DNA of 60,000 nucleotides from Polytrichum commune (GCA_950295325.1 OX485806.1:4714001-4774000), one strand, 5' to 3'; positions 1 to 11,120 are shown, counted from the first letter of the stretch. Program-made: numbers and translations. Notes: a model not told the origin generated them from the sequence alone.

Positions 1-144
1 GAAGTTCACTTCAAGTTTACTAATGTGTGGCCTTCGTGGCTCTTCGTGGCACCAACCATCAAATGACATTGCTAATTCCATGATGAAATAACTACACAAA
101 ATATGGGGTGTGTGTTTCATTATATTTAGTGTTGTTACCACCCT

Positions 145-775
145 ACTATGCTCAACATTAATTTTTAAATCTTTGACAATTACTGTTACACATAAATGTG
201 TCGCTTACCTTCTACTTTCACGTATATTTTTTCTTTTCACATCCTTCCTAACACTAATTGCAAACATGTAAATTCCACATATTACCATAGATGATACTTA
301 TTGTGAGAGTTTACATTTTATGTCACTGACTTTCATATGGTTATTGATATTTAGTGCATGCGCTTGTATATAGGGTATCAAACACTAGATATCATATTTT
401 GTGTAGTTGGGTTTTGTAACTTAAGTTATTTGTGATTTGACCTGTCAAAAAAATGTAGTTAACTTTATTTGTTTTAAAAAATGTTTGACGAAAAATGTAG
501 TGTTGTAGTGTCCCTACAATAAATAACATATTTAGAGTTTGATACACTAAATACGAACGCATCTACTCAATACTAATACCACTATGAAAGTAAGTAACAT
601 CAAACATTGTAAACTCAAACACTCAATATTATCTATGGTAATATGTTGAAGTTACATGTTTGAATATAGTGTTAGTAAGGATATGGAAAAAAATGATAAA
701 GAAAGATCTCCAATATATCTTCCAATATCCTATAACAATATTTGTCAAAAAAATTAAAATTATTGTTGATGGGGG
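145..775. repeat. Large imperfect inverted repeat (foldback)
   Basis: The stretch around 239-406 matches the reverse complement of 514-686 at roughly three quarters of positions by eye. Shared blocks include CCTAACACTA, ACATATTACCATAGAT, GAGTTTACA and GACTTTCAT. Weaker pairing extends outward to about 145 and 775. The loop is about 100 bp. It looks like a foldback or MITE-type element, or a decayed inverted duplication. No clear target duplication was found, so the edges are approximate. Confidence 0.65.
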
Positions 776-2075
776 TAGACTGTCTCATTTTATGTGCCTA
801 TGACATGCACCATTGGGAAGAAAATGATATTTGATAACTGATTTTGAGAACCCATCCTCCACAACTTCACATTGATGCATTGCATACAAATTAAATTATG
901 TACTTCCAGGATATTACTCTACTTGGACTCAAATACTATGGTTTATTTCAAATAATATCTTGACAGTATATGTGGCAACATTATGAAACTTCATATAGCC
1001 GAAGCCACCAAATACAATTATAGTTTATGTCGTTATGAAGACTTTCACATGAGGACTTATACATTGAAAACAAGGAATTGATCTCATGACAAATTTGAAT
1101 AAATTGGCCAACTTTCAATTTGCAACAATAAAATGAGAAAAACTTTAAAAGAACATGTGACGTTTGTAATGTGTGCACACAACGTTGATCCATTGTCCAA
1201 CATACAAGTGTGGCAATGGATAACCTATGTGAAAGGCATTAATGGGAATTCCATCACGAATAGGACTTTTTAGTTCACTCTTTCAAGGATGTTTGAAACT
1301 ATCATGAAGTCCATTTGAAATCTAGTATGAAGATCATATATACTATAATCAAGTTATTATACTCTTCTTTTTAGACAGACATTGTTATAACTTAATATTG
1401 GTTGACATGATCGTGAGCACATATGATTAGGATGTTGTCAAGACAATATACATTTGTATTGGAAACTACAAGCACTAAGGCCCTGTCATTTAACCTTATG
1501 TGCCATTCATTTAAGGCTTGCGGTGTTTAGGGTTTAGGGTTTAGGGTTTAGGTTGGAGGGATCATCGAACATCAAGCTTAATGCTTAAATGGCTTCATAT
1601 GATGTTGAACTCCATGGGGTTGCAGTAGATTAATTTGTAATCTTTGTGTATCTCCCATGTACTTCAAATGTCAACTTCTATGTACTGATATAAATGTTGA
1701 ATTTAATGCTACTTGGGTGGGTAATATCCATTGTAGGCTAGAGCCTTATCTTCTACGAACTTGGGTTATAGAAATTACAATAGAGAGCACTAAACCCTTG
1801 ACCATGTAAATTGTCACCATATTTTAATTGTTGCACCGTGCAATTGCATTTGAGGATTGCAATATACTTATGAAATACTCCTCTTAGACTTTGTATCGCT
1901 CTCATCTTACTCCATATGACTACAATATTCAAATACTAAAACAAATAATGGATTCATTCTATGATGTAAGCAATTCCAACGCGGGACCATAGAATTGAAC
2001 ACCATTAAAATCAGAGTTGGTGATGGTGTTAATTTTGTGCAATACCTTAGGCTATGTTGCTTTTCGATTTTTGGG
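776..2075. other. AT-rich stretch without recognised gene
   Basis: No open frame here shows domain motifs or coding character, and no RNA gene was recognised. The only structured item is the TTTAGGG run listed separately. Confidence 0.6.
1526..1552 (+). repeat. Interstitial plant-type telomere-like repeat
   Basis: Three TTTAGGG units are followed by TTTAGG in an otherwise unique AT-rich background. TTTAGGG is the canonical telomere unit of most land plants and many streptophyte algae. Four units is short, so this could be a repair footprint or chance. Confidence 0.8.
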
Positions 2076-2101
2076 CTAAGCCGCTATAGATAGCGGCTTA
2101 G
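2076..2101. repeat. 26-bp near-perfect palindrome upstream of TATA box
   Basis: The arms CTAAGCCGCTAT and ATAGCGGCTTAG pair perfectly around a 2-nt AG centre. It lies about 200 bp upstream of the TATA box at 2304 and marks the switch from AT-rich to GC-rich DNA. It could be a regulatory dyad or the edge of a decayed element. Confidence 0.75.
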
Positions 2102-2303
2102 AAGGCTGGGGCCGGGCTTCGGCGGGCAGGAGGCCGGGTGGCCGCTAGGCGCCAGGTGTGCACCCCAGAAGCCTCGGGTATCCACCATCACCAATACGGT
2201 GTTGACACATGGCAGGGTGGTTGCCCGCGAGGCTTGTGAGCCGTAGATGGGCTCGGGGCGCTCCCATGGCCCAGATTGGGTCCCATGGTGACCCCTCTAA
2301 CTC

Positions 2304-2310
2304 TATAAAT
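2304..2310 (+). promoter_or_regulatory. TATA box, candidate promoter of the ParB-like gene
   Basis: CTCTATAAATATCC is followed about 30 bp later by a pyrimidine-rich start region (CTCCCTCCTTTCTCTCCCTC). This lies in a GC-rich block (about 2100-2470) just before the leader and leader intron of the gene whose ATG is at 3611. Short open frames across this block look non-coding. Confidence 0.55.
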
Positions 2311-2479
2311 ATCCCTCCGCGCCAAGCTCCCTCCTTTCTCTCCCTCGTTTCTGACTCCTTGTCGTGAAGCGGCGCCTCCCTTGAAGCGGCGCCTCCGCCT
2401 AGCGCTGCCTTTCGGCTCCGTCTCACCTTCCTTTCCCATTCTCTCCTTCTTGCATTGTCTCACCTTCATTATCTCATTC

Positions 2480-2720
2480 TCTCTTCTTCTTGTGAGGGTT
2501 TAGGAGTGATTGTAGTGTGTGTTTATTGTTTAGGGTAGTGTTTTTGTGTAAAAGTATCCGCATTGAGTGTGTTTGTTGTTTATTTAAAAATACGACCATT
2601 GAGTGATTTCAGAGTGTGTTTGTTGGTTAGGAGTGTGTTTTTGTATTAAAGTGCACGCTTGTAGTGATTTCAGAGTGTTTTTGTTGTTTTGAAGTGTGTT
2701 TTTGTTCTTAAGTTATTTGA
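2480..2720 (+). repeat. Imperfect GT-rich leader repeats
   Basis: Several imperfect units of the type GAGTGTGTTTTTGT and AGTGATTTCAGAGTGT recur every 60-70 bp in what would be the 5' untranslated leader. No coding frame is seen. Confidence 0.5.
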
Positions 2721-2949
2721 GTGATTTCAGACTGCTTAGGGTTTTGTTGGAAGGATCAGGTTGTTGCAAAAACAAACTATTGAGTGCATCTGAGATTAAG
2801 AGTGTGTGTGAGTTGTTTGTGAAATTCAGTGAGAGGAATTTTAGTGAGTGTTAGTGATATCTGAGTGTTCAGGTGTAATCTGATTCTGAGAATCAGATTG
2901 GCAAAACCTATTGGCAAAATAACATCAGATTGGCAGAGCTTGCATCAAG

Positions 2950-3610
2950 GTAACTAATTTCATTCAACATAACATGCTTCATATCCTTTAGGGTCTTCAT
3001 GCATATACAATGCATAAGCATTGTATATGCAGCGTAAGACATTATGTATGAATATTGAAACAGTACGGTTCCGGTAGACGCCCGAAACCTCTATACTAAA
3101 CCCCAAACCCATAAAGAATTAACTGGGCAGCTAGTTTGGGTCGACCGACCCAAACTCTGCAGTTGGTTTGGATCGAACGACCCAAACTCTGCAGCTGGTT
3201 TGGGTCGCTCGACCCAAACTCTGCAACCTACAAATCCAATATCCCAAAATAAACATCCTTCCCACCATCAACAAGAAATTATATTCAAATGGCTATAATT
3301 TGAAATCGTCTGATATTTGTTGGCATGTCCACATACGTCCAGCGCGGCTCTAGAAGGTCACCAAAAATTGCTCTTCTGTTGGATAATTTGACCACTACAC
3401 AATATTCAATATATTCATATTCTTAAGACCCTAACTCTACCAATAATTCATATACGATTAGGCTATTCGAGGCTTGGGTTTGGGTCGGTCGACCCAAACC
3501 TATTCATGATGGCTAGTAGAGCACCCTTCAATTCGCACTGATGTTCAATCCAAGTTGAAAAACTTTGGGTCGATCGACCTAAACTAACAATTTTGTTTCT
3601 GGACTTACAG
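2950..3610 (+). other. Candidate 5' leader intron of gene 1
   Basis: A donor-like CAAG|GTAACT at 2950 and an acceptor TTCTGGACTTACAG ending at 3610 bracket this stretch. The acceptor abuts the ATG at 3611. The interval carries five copies of the TTTGGGTCGA-type palindrome. The start of this intron is inferred, but the acceptor is convincing. Confidence 0.5.
3135..3583. repeat. Palindrome family A, leader cluster (5 copies)
   Basis: Copies at 3135-3154, 3167-3186, 3199-3218, 3479-3498 and 3564-3583 have the form TTTGGGTCG-NN-CGACCCAAA. The first three are tandem, about 32 bp apart, with shared CTCTGCAG spacers. Central dinucleotides vary (AC, AA, CT, GT, AT). The copy at 3564 has one mismatch in its right arm. 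Confidence 0.95.
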
Positions 3611-4940
3611 ATGGCCACTAAAAAGAGACCTGGAGAGAGGTGGTCCATGCTCGCCCCAGACCACCTTTGGGAGGAGTACGAAACTCCACAGGACGACTCA
3701 TACGTCCCAAAGGATGGGATCGTTCTTGCGTGATCCGTTCAGGTTGTGAAAGCCTCCCAGTACAAGCTCTTGTTCGTGGTGAAAGTGGGGACCCACGAGC
3801 AACACACCTGGGCAACGCTGACGGGATGGGAGGTTGCTTCCGTCCAAGCTCTCGGGGAGCACGTGGACGTTATTCTAGAGAACTCCGCCGTGCAAAACGT
3901 GCATATGTTCATGCACCAATTCTTCGAGCCTTTCAACCCCCTATACGCCAAGGAGACGTGCGTTGACCCGGACACCATAAAACCTGAGACCATCTTCATA
4001 GATGGCACTATATCGAACACCAAGGTCGCTAGCAAGTTCACAAAACTGAAACAAGCGATCACGGTTTTGAATAAGGCGTTCCAAAGCAAACCAAAAACGC
4101 AACAACCTGTCAGGCGGAAGGCCAAGACAGAAGAAGGAGCAGGTTCCTCCAGACCCCAATCTGTGAGGATTCCGCGGGCGGTTCCGGCAGATTCTAGGAG
4201 AACGAGCACTACCTCGACTCCGGCTGACAGCGAGACGCCAACGCCTTCAGGAAGCCGGCACACGACCCCGTCAAAAAGGGCAAGAGAGTCATCAGTCATG
4301 ACCACCGAGCCAGTTTCGCCAGAGTTGCGGATGCCCAAGCCTGGCCAAGAGGTTGATGCTGGGGAAATTCAAAAAATCAACGACAATTTTGAGACGAAAT
4401 GCCTCCATTGCTTCTTCATGGGCAGGGACTTCAAGTTCGAGGTGAACATTGCACAATGCCACCTTGCGCCACCTGAAAAGTGTGTCCGAGCCAAGGAGGA
4501 TGCCTATGTCGACTGGATGGTCGCTCAAATCTTGGGCGGGCAGTTCAAGGACGACAGGCAGACAATTGTCGTGATGCCGCAGGGGCTAAAAAAAATGCCT
4601 ATGGCTGATATGTGGCCGGCAATTTCTAAAGGAGATTTCTGGCTGATTGACGGCCAACACAGTGTCGAGGCCTCCAAAAAAATCCAGCTGATGACTGAAT
4701 GGGACGACCCCAACAACCAGAAGGAGAAGCTGAAGGTATGGAAGACACTGGTGGTTTGGTCAGACAACGAGACCGTCCTCAGTGACATCTCCAGGTTTTT
4801 CAACATGGGGAATAAAAAGAGGGCGTATCAGGCGTCCTGGATTAGGAATATAATGGCCTCGAGGGATGTGTGGGAGTTTTATGGCAGACCTCCCAAGGAA
4901 AGGGAGAATGCAAAAGACAAAAACCCAAAATGGGAGGTGA
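3611..4940 (+). pseudogene. Gene 1 exon with ParB-like domain
   Basis: The ATG at 3611 directly follows the acceptor. The frame is open except for an in-frame TGA at 3731 (codon 41), one C-to-T change from CGA. An unrecognised domain (about residues 45-140) precedes a Ser/Thr/Pro-rich basic linker (about 155-235). Then comes a ParB/sulfiredoxin-like segment with FWLIDGQHSVEASKK at about residues 342-357. In ParB-like folds this position reads GxHRxxA; here the Arg is Ser. A following WxxxVVWSDNE segment and RFFNMGNK helix fit the same fold. ParB-N domains bind DNA and hydrolyse CTP or act as nucleases in bacteria and phages. Activity here is doubtful. The donor is taken as GTGA|GTAAGT at 4941. 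Confidence 0.6.
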
Positions 4941-5277
4941 GTAAGTTTGGGTCGATCGACCCAAACTCTTGTATTGTTTTATTTTCTTCGCAAGTTTTGT
5001 AGTTTGGGTCGATCGACCCAAACTCTTGGATTGTCTTATAGTCTTCATCAGATTTAATGTTTGGGTCGATCGACCCAAACTCTTGGATTGTCTTATAGTC
5101 TTCATCAGATTTAAAGTTTGGATCGATCGACCCAAACTGTTGTTCCATTTTTTTCATGATGTGTTCTCTAACATATGTTCTTGACTTCATGTACATGACT
5201 TCAAATACCAGATGATCAATAAATTCTCCTCTATTGATAACGCTAGCCACAAGCAAAAAAATATAACGAGCTAAGAG
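4941..5277 (+). other. Gene 1 intron with palindrome array
   Basis: The GTAAGT donor at 4941 and AG acceptor at 5276-5277 join the flanking frames in phase 1. An alternative donor GTGAGT lies at 4937. Four family-A palindromes fill the first 200 bases. Confidence 0.7.
4946..5136. repeat. Palindrome family A, four copies at exact 57-bp spacing
   Basis: Cores at 4946, 5003, 5060 and 5117 are 20-bp palindromes built from TTTGGGTCGA and its complement. The last has GG-to-GA in its left arm. Starts are exactly 57 bp apart. The later spacers share CTCTTGGATTGTCTTATAG and CTTCATCAGATTTA, so this is a tandem repeat of 57 bp with the palindrome as its core. Confidence 0.95.
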
Positions 5278-6093
5278 GAGAAATCTACTTGATCACAACG
5301 TCCGACTCCGTGTGGATAAAATGGAAGACTGTCTTCGAAAAACACGAGACGGGAGACCTCATCGATCCCGACACCGGCATTCTGTACAACCAGACTGCGC
5401 GCTTCAAGCAAATGAAGCCACTGGTGAGGGAGTTCTTCAGAGCTCTTCAAGGTCTCTCGGAGACAGAGGTGGGAAAGACGGCGTCCCACATCCTCCACGT
5501 GGAGCCAACGGCGAAGAGATGCTGGGTTCACCCGAAGATCGTCTTCACGAAGCCAAAGATCTTCGTCCCTTCATGCTACACCTTGAAGGAATGGACGGAG
5601 AACAGGAAGAAGAAGACGACCATCGTCCAAGAGCTGCACAAGCTGGTGTCCGAGAAGAAGCTAATCGTGGACGGAGAGGTTGACGAGGCGTACTGGAGGG
5701 CATTCAAAGCCGAGTACAAGTTCACCAGTGCGTCCATGGCGGCACTCATGAGGGAGGCGGGAGACGACTTCCTCAGGTCCAAGCTCGTGAAGGGGGGAGG
5801 AACCGGGCGCTTCCCGAACACTCCGCGCGTGCCTTCTCCAACTTTATAAAGGAGAAGAAGATCGTCAGGTTCGAGGGCGAAGCTCACTTCAACTTGGTCT
5901 CCTTCGAGCCTCTAAAGATCCAAGGTTGGCCGGGCTTTGATGCTAGGAAGGCGATCAGGACTGCAGCCGGGGACCGCTTCCCCTTCGGAATGATAGACTT
6001 CAGGAACATTCTTGGAGCGTCATTCGAGGGGACAATGAGCACCCCGTTTTACGAGCCATTTTTCACCAAGTTCGTGGACTACGCCAGCCCCAA
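5278..6093 (+). pseudogene. Gene 1 exon, middle part, up to E1 insertion
   Basis: The reading frame runs from the acceptor through LITTSDSVWIKW to about 5795. It then continues in the -1 frame from about 5800 (AFSNFIKEKKIV) to the E1 junction. The run of six G at about 5794 is the likely site of a one-base loss; an assembly error is possible. The downstream part (MIDFRNIL, FYEPFFTKFVDYASP) would precede the methyltransferase-like core. No DPPY or NPPY catalytic motif is visible. The exon is cut by E1 after CCCAA. Confidence 0.6.
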
Positions 6094-7067
6094 TGTCGCG
6101 CACCCCTCCATGAGGAGTGCCCGAAACACCATGGGCACAAGGGGGACCCCGGAGTGACACCCGGGACTTGTGGCGCCGTTGGTGAGAGGGCCCAAGTGAT
6201 CCTAGTGTGGGTGAGGGCCCCGGGCGTTGGGAACGCCTCCCAGCCACGGAGACTAGGAGGCACTAGGGTAAGGCCATGAGCTATGCGTAGCTCATGGCGT
6301 GGTGATTCTAGAATGCTCAAGAACACCTCAATCTGACGTGTGAGCTAGGAGTTATGGCCATTTGAGTGGGGCGCTGTCCCGGGACAGCGCCCTGGTACAG
6401 CAGTGCCTGGGAGAGATTCCCGGGACTGCCAAGGTTCAAGCAGGCATAACTTCCTCATTACTTGCCTGAATGGGGCAAGTGAGGAGTCCATGGGCATCTA
6501 CGTGAAGCGTAGATGAGGATGGAGTGGTTGGTTGTTATGATCAGACTTCATACAAGGAAGTTATGATGGTCTGAAGCTGCTGGGGGGGGTTCTAGGCCCA
6601 GCAGCTAAAGGAAAGTGTCCACTTGGCCCCAACTCTTGGTAGAGAGACAAGAGGTTGGTTGGCGGTGGGGTAGGGGCTCCGTGTAGAGTCCTAGAGGCTT
6701 ATATGGGTGAGGTGGTGTGGCCTCACCCACCCGAGGCCGAACGGCAAGGCCTCCATGGGCTTTGGCCTATTGTGAGGCCATAGTTGCCTAGTATGCTTCG
6801 GGTTGTTGTAGTGTTGCTCCGGCAACGCGATGATCAACATAGGATTGGACTTCCATGGATGGAAGTCCACATTGGGGAAATGGGTTACCGATTAAGGGGT
6901 GAGTCCCGAAAGCAAAGTAGGAGGGTTGGTTCCCTCCTATGAACTATTGGTCCGGGGTAAGAGGAGCTATCCATTAGCATGGCGGAATGCGAAGGGTTAG
7001 CGCTCGTAACCTTTGCTAGAAACGAAAATTGGCAAGATTATTAAGGGACCTAGCAAGGGTTGCGACA
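6094..7067 (+). repeat. E1 5' LTR
   Basis: 974 bp, TGTCGCGC to TTGCGACA. It holds a perfect 24-bp palindrome at 6369-6392 (arm GGGCGCTGTCCC), a GAGCTA/TAGCTC hairpin near 6280, a GGACTTCCAT/ATGGAAGTCC dyad near 6850, and a weak TATA-like GGCTTATATGGG near 6700 that may be the element's promoter. Open frames across it recur in every LTR and are not genes. Confidence 0.95.
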
Positions 7068-7069
7068 CT

Positions 7070-7081
7070 TGGTATCAGAGC
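7070..7081 (+). other. E1 primer binding site
   Basis: TGGTATCAGAGC lies two bases inside the 5' LTR and is complementary to the 3' end of plant initiator tRNA-Met. The match weakens afterwards. Confidence 0.9.
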
Positions 7082-7107
7082 AGGGTTCCAAGTTTTGAGC
7101 TCGCACT

Positions 7108-8640
7108 TTGAGGGAAACATGGGTATCAAAAATGCGGGTTATGATGGTGAGCCCGGGGTTTCCAAAAGGTTGTGAGGCTCAAATTGGAACAAGGATCATG
7201 TGCAAGTGGATTGTGACCATACCATTGATTCTAATGACAATGGTGGGCATGAGGGTGGATTCGGTGAGGAAAATGGAGGAGTGCTTTGAAAGGGCTCCCG
7301 CAAACCTCGCAAAATATTCGGGGGCTAGAATACCGAATGCATCCGAAAGCTTGGACGGTGGTAATATTGGATTGAAATTCCAATCCAAATTGCTTAGAAT
7401 GTGGTGAAGTTGGAATGGGTGCAAATGCGGCACTCAAGGCTTTTAGGCCTATGTGTGCGATTTAACCACCATAATGAATGGCACAACTAAGATTGACTAG
7501 TTGGCTAAGAAACACATCGTTTTAGATGGGGTTTCAAAAGCGGGTGGTGAATACCATGTTCAACTCCCCAAAGCTTCTTGAGGACGTATCGGGAATCTTT
7601 AAGATTTGAAGAACATTGAAGCCGATGGTCCCGAAAAGAACTTGGGCGGCGCATAAGCACAAAGTGGGTTTTAGCCGATATTGGTCCCAAAGAAATGGGC
7701 GAAAGTAGTTTGGCCCATTATACCAAGGCTAAACATAGTCGTGCCACGGACGGAATGTTGGGAGGTGGGTTGATCCTACCAAGGCAATTCATGTTCGTGC
7801 CGCGGACAAAGTGTGAAAGGTGGCTTTGTGCTACCAAGGCAAATCATGTTTGTTCCGCGTACAAACTATTAGAAATTAGTTTTGTGGCACCAAACCAATT
7901 TGTCCCGCGGACGGAATGTTTAAAGTTGGGTTTGCGGACCAAGCCAAGCCAAGTTGCCGAGGACGGAATGTTGGACGATGGCTTTGTGGCCAAGGCTAGT
8001 AGCCTTAAGCCGAGGCTAAGTCTCATATGTTGACAAAGAGGCAAGCCATTCTTTCTTGAGCCCAAAACTCACAAGGGAGTTGGGGCTTGCCGATTGATAG
8101 AGCGGGCAAGCCCACCAAGGTGCGGTTTGGAAAGGGCGAACCGCATGAAACAAAGGAGGCCGCGATGCATGTAACCTTTCAATGTGGGACATTGGATTTT
8201 TGTCAAAATTTCATAACATGTGAAATAGATGAAATGCATATCATTGTGAAGGCCGCCTTGTTTGAAATTCACATGATAGATGTGAGGTGCAAGCCGGTGT
8301 GCTTGCGGTGCATTATGATGTGTCATAATGGCAAAGAATTGAGTTCAAATTGACAAGGATTCCTATGGTAGGAGGACCCAAGTTGAATTTGGTCTTAATG
8401 GACCAAATGATAAATGGTAAACATAATGGTCGTGGTTCAATTGGAGCAACTCCAAGGAACTCATGGGGAGGCTAAGAAAGGTGGGCCTCCTCCAAACCAT
8501 ATTTGTGGAATGTTGGTAAGATACAAGGATGTATCCACCAATGTGTTGCTCAAAATGTTACCGCCAATGAGTGAATTGCAACTTTGCTCAAGAAGAAAAT
8601 GAGTTCTTGAGGCATGTGGTGACAAAGGAAGTTGGTGGAC
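7108..8640 (+). pseudogene. E1 gag/protease remnant and start of RT
   Basis: Short broken frames only. A diverged tandem repeat of about 55-60 bp (about 7735-7960, units with GTGCCGCGGACGGAATGT) lies in the gag-like part. The segment at 8087-8340 (FQCGTLDFCQNF, HMIDVRCKPV) resembles the protease end of chromoviruses but lacks an evident DSG/DTG active site. YKDVSTNVLLK near 8520 matches the usual start of RT. Only about 70-100 bases later the sequence is already at the RT thumb, so the RT core is deleted. Confidence 0.6.
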
Positions 8641-8699
8641 AAACATGAAGAATTTCAAGGCAATCCAAGAGGAGAATTGGCCCTTGACTCAAGAGAAGG

Positions 8700-9560
8700 G
8701 CTAAGGTCATTTGTTGGCCTAGCCAACTACTACCACCACTTCATTCGAGGTGTTTCTAAGGTTGCTAGGACCTTAGTCAACTTGTTGGAAAAATGGCTAT
8801 CCCAAGAGTGGGATGAGCCTTGTCACCAAGCCTTGAGCTCAAGAGCAAGTTTCCTTCACAAGATGTGGTTAAGTTCCCGAGCTTTCACAAGCATTTTGAG
8901 ATGCACATGGAGGCGAAGGACTTTACCATCGGCGGATGTTGGTCCAAGATGGATGACCATTGCTTATGGGAGCATTAAGCTTAAAGGTTGTCAAACCTTG
9001 TGCGACTTGTGAAAGAAATGGCTATCTTAAGAGTGGGATGAGCCTTGCCCCCAAAGTCTTTGGGGAGCTTAATACAAAGTTGTCTTTGCCACCCGTGTTC
9101 AAGTTCGCGGAGCTTGACAAACCTTTTGAGGTGAATACGGGGTGGCGAGTGACTTTGCAATTGGCGGATGGTTTATGTAAGATGGATGGCCATTGCATAT
9201 TAGAGCGTTAACCTTGATGGTTATCCGACCTTATCCGACTTGTGGAAGAAATGACTATCGCAAGAGTGGGATGAGCCTTGCCACCAAGTCTTTAGGGAGC
9301 TTGAGAGCAAGTGTTCTTAGACGCCCGTGCTCAAATTCGCGGAGCTTGACAAACCTTTTGAGGTGCATACGGGGGTGATTAACTTTGCCAATGGCGGATT
9401 GTTGATATAAGATGGATGGCCATTGCATATGGGAGCATGAAGCTCGATGGTTGTCAAAGAAGACAACCAACTCATGACAAAGAACTTCTTTGTCGTAGTG
9501 CATTGCTTGAAGATGTGGCGACACTATTTGGGGTCGCACAAAGCAAAGGTCTACATGGAC
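8700..9560 (+). pseudogene. E1 RT thumb and RNase H remnant with tandem repeats
   Basis: FVGLANYYHHFIRG near 8707 is the conserved RT thumb/connection motif. From about 8800 to 9440 a unit of about 230 bp covering the RT/RNase H joint (WLSQEWDEPC through KFAELDKPFE to FANGG) is repeated about three times. It is followed by RNase H motifs (PTHDKELL-like, LKMWRHYLGSHKAKVYMDN). Frame breaks occur in each unit. Confidence 0.7.
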
Positions 9561-10078
9561 AACGTGTCCCAAAAGAATTTTGACATTCAAGCGCAAGTAA
9601 GCGCCAAGTCATTGCGGTGGCATGATAGTTTGGCGCTTATGAAGGTGGATTTGATCCACAAACCGGACCGTGGAAATGTGGTGCCGGATGAGCGAAGTAG
9701 ACCGGATGAGTTCCAAGTAATGAGAACCATCCAAACCTTGTGGCTAATGTGTGCCGGCGAAGGAAACTTGTGATGCAAGATACGGGAGGGGTAAATTAAC
9801 TACCCCAAAAGCACAAAAGCTTTTAGGTGAACTTCGCAAGAGTAAGGTGCTCAAAGAGGTTAAGTTGGTGGACGGATTGTTCAAGTGCAAGCAAAGTTGG
9901 GTGTATGTGCCACAAGGCAAGTTGAGGCTATCGGTTTTGAAAGAGGAATTTGATAGTCCTATTGCCGGCCTTAGAGGAGAAAGAAAAAACCGCCATAGAA
10001 TGGTGTCATGGAGGTACCATTGGCGGTGCATAAAGGAAGATATAGCCCACTTTGTGAAGGCTTGAATCAAAGTGCCAA

Positions 10079-10834
10079 GTGAACCGAGCCTCTTACCAAA
10101 AGCAAGGCGGTTTCTTGCAACCTTTGCCTATCCCGTCGGCGCCATGGCATAGTATGTGCATGGACTTGATCACAAGTTTGCCGGAGTCACATGGGTATGA
10201 TGCCATCTTGTTGATGGTAGAACGGTTTGCCAAGTGGGCACACATGGTGCCGATTGTGGGAACCGCCACCGCGTTGGAGACCGCATAGCCTTTTCTCAAA
10301 GGATGGTTGAGGCACCACGGGTTGCCAAGAGTGATTGTGTGGGATCAAGATTCAAAGTTCACAAGTGCATTTTCAATGCATTTCTCTAAGGAGGTCGGAA
10401 TGAAACTAAGGTTTAGCACGACCTTGCATTCCCAAATGAATGGGAAATCGGAGCGTGTGAATGGAGTCTTGAAGCAATACTTGAGGAACTTGGTGGGGGC
10501 GGACCAAGGAGATTGGGCGGACTATGTGGGTCGAGCGGAGTGTAATTGCAATGTAGCCACGCACTTGGCTACCAAGGGGTGGTCTTTGGTGGTGGCTTAT
10601 GGAGTGGATGCGCTCCAACCTATTAACCTAGCTCTCGAGGGGGCACATTCAACACTAGAGTTCAACCAAGATGGTGAGGACTTGGCCAAGGATGGTAAAC
10701 AAATCTTGGAGATGACCAAGTTGTTGGTGGAGAAAGCCCGAAGGTGCTACGGAGTGCAAGTCAATGCCGGAAGACGCGAAGTGGAGAATGAGGTGGGCCA
10801 AAAGGCGTTGTTGAATGTGAACAACTTCACTTAA
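10079..10834 (+). pseudogene. E1 integrase remnant
   Basis: The integrase core keeps its DDE residues: D in MDLITSLPES, D in VIVWDQDSKF, E in NGKSERVNG. A TAG at 10286-10288 splits it and is shared by all five copies here. Downstream, KVHPTFHVSLRKSF near 10940 is the usual conserved integrase C-terminal motif and is followed by another stop. Confidence 0.85.
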
Positions 10835-11120
10835 CCGGAAGGCCTCACTCCAAAGTTCATGTCCAAAATTGGAGCTCCGTTTCCCATTGTGGAACAAGTG
10901 GTCAAGGACATATATAAGTTGGAATTACCGCCGGAGATCAAAGTGCATCCGACATTTCATGTCTCATTACGAAAGTCATTTTAGGACGACACCTTGTGGC
11001 CCGATCACAAGCAAGTGATTAGGCCACCTCCCGACCTTGTGGAGGTCATTTGGAACATGAGGTAAGAGGGCATCCTCAAGTGTAGGAAGCCCAAGTGAAA
11101 AGGAAAGAAAAAGTACAAAG

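Noticed and set aside
2145-2469. Two minus-strand frames of 93 codons at the GC-rich block
   Set aside because: Low-complexity Arg/Gly/Glu composition opposite a TATA box and leader; promoter DNA is the better reading.
8632-9012. Treating the 126-codon frame in E1 as a real gene
   Set aside because: Only its RT thumb motif is meaningful; it is a retroelement fragment in a broken frame.
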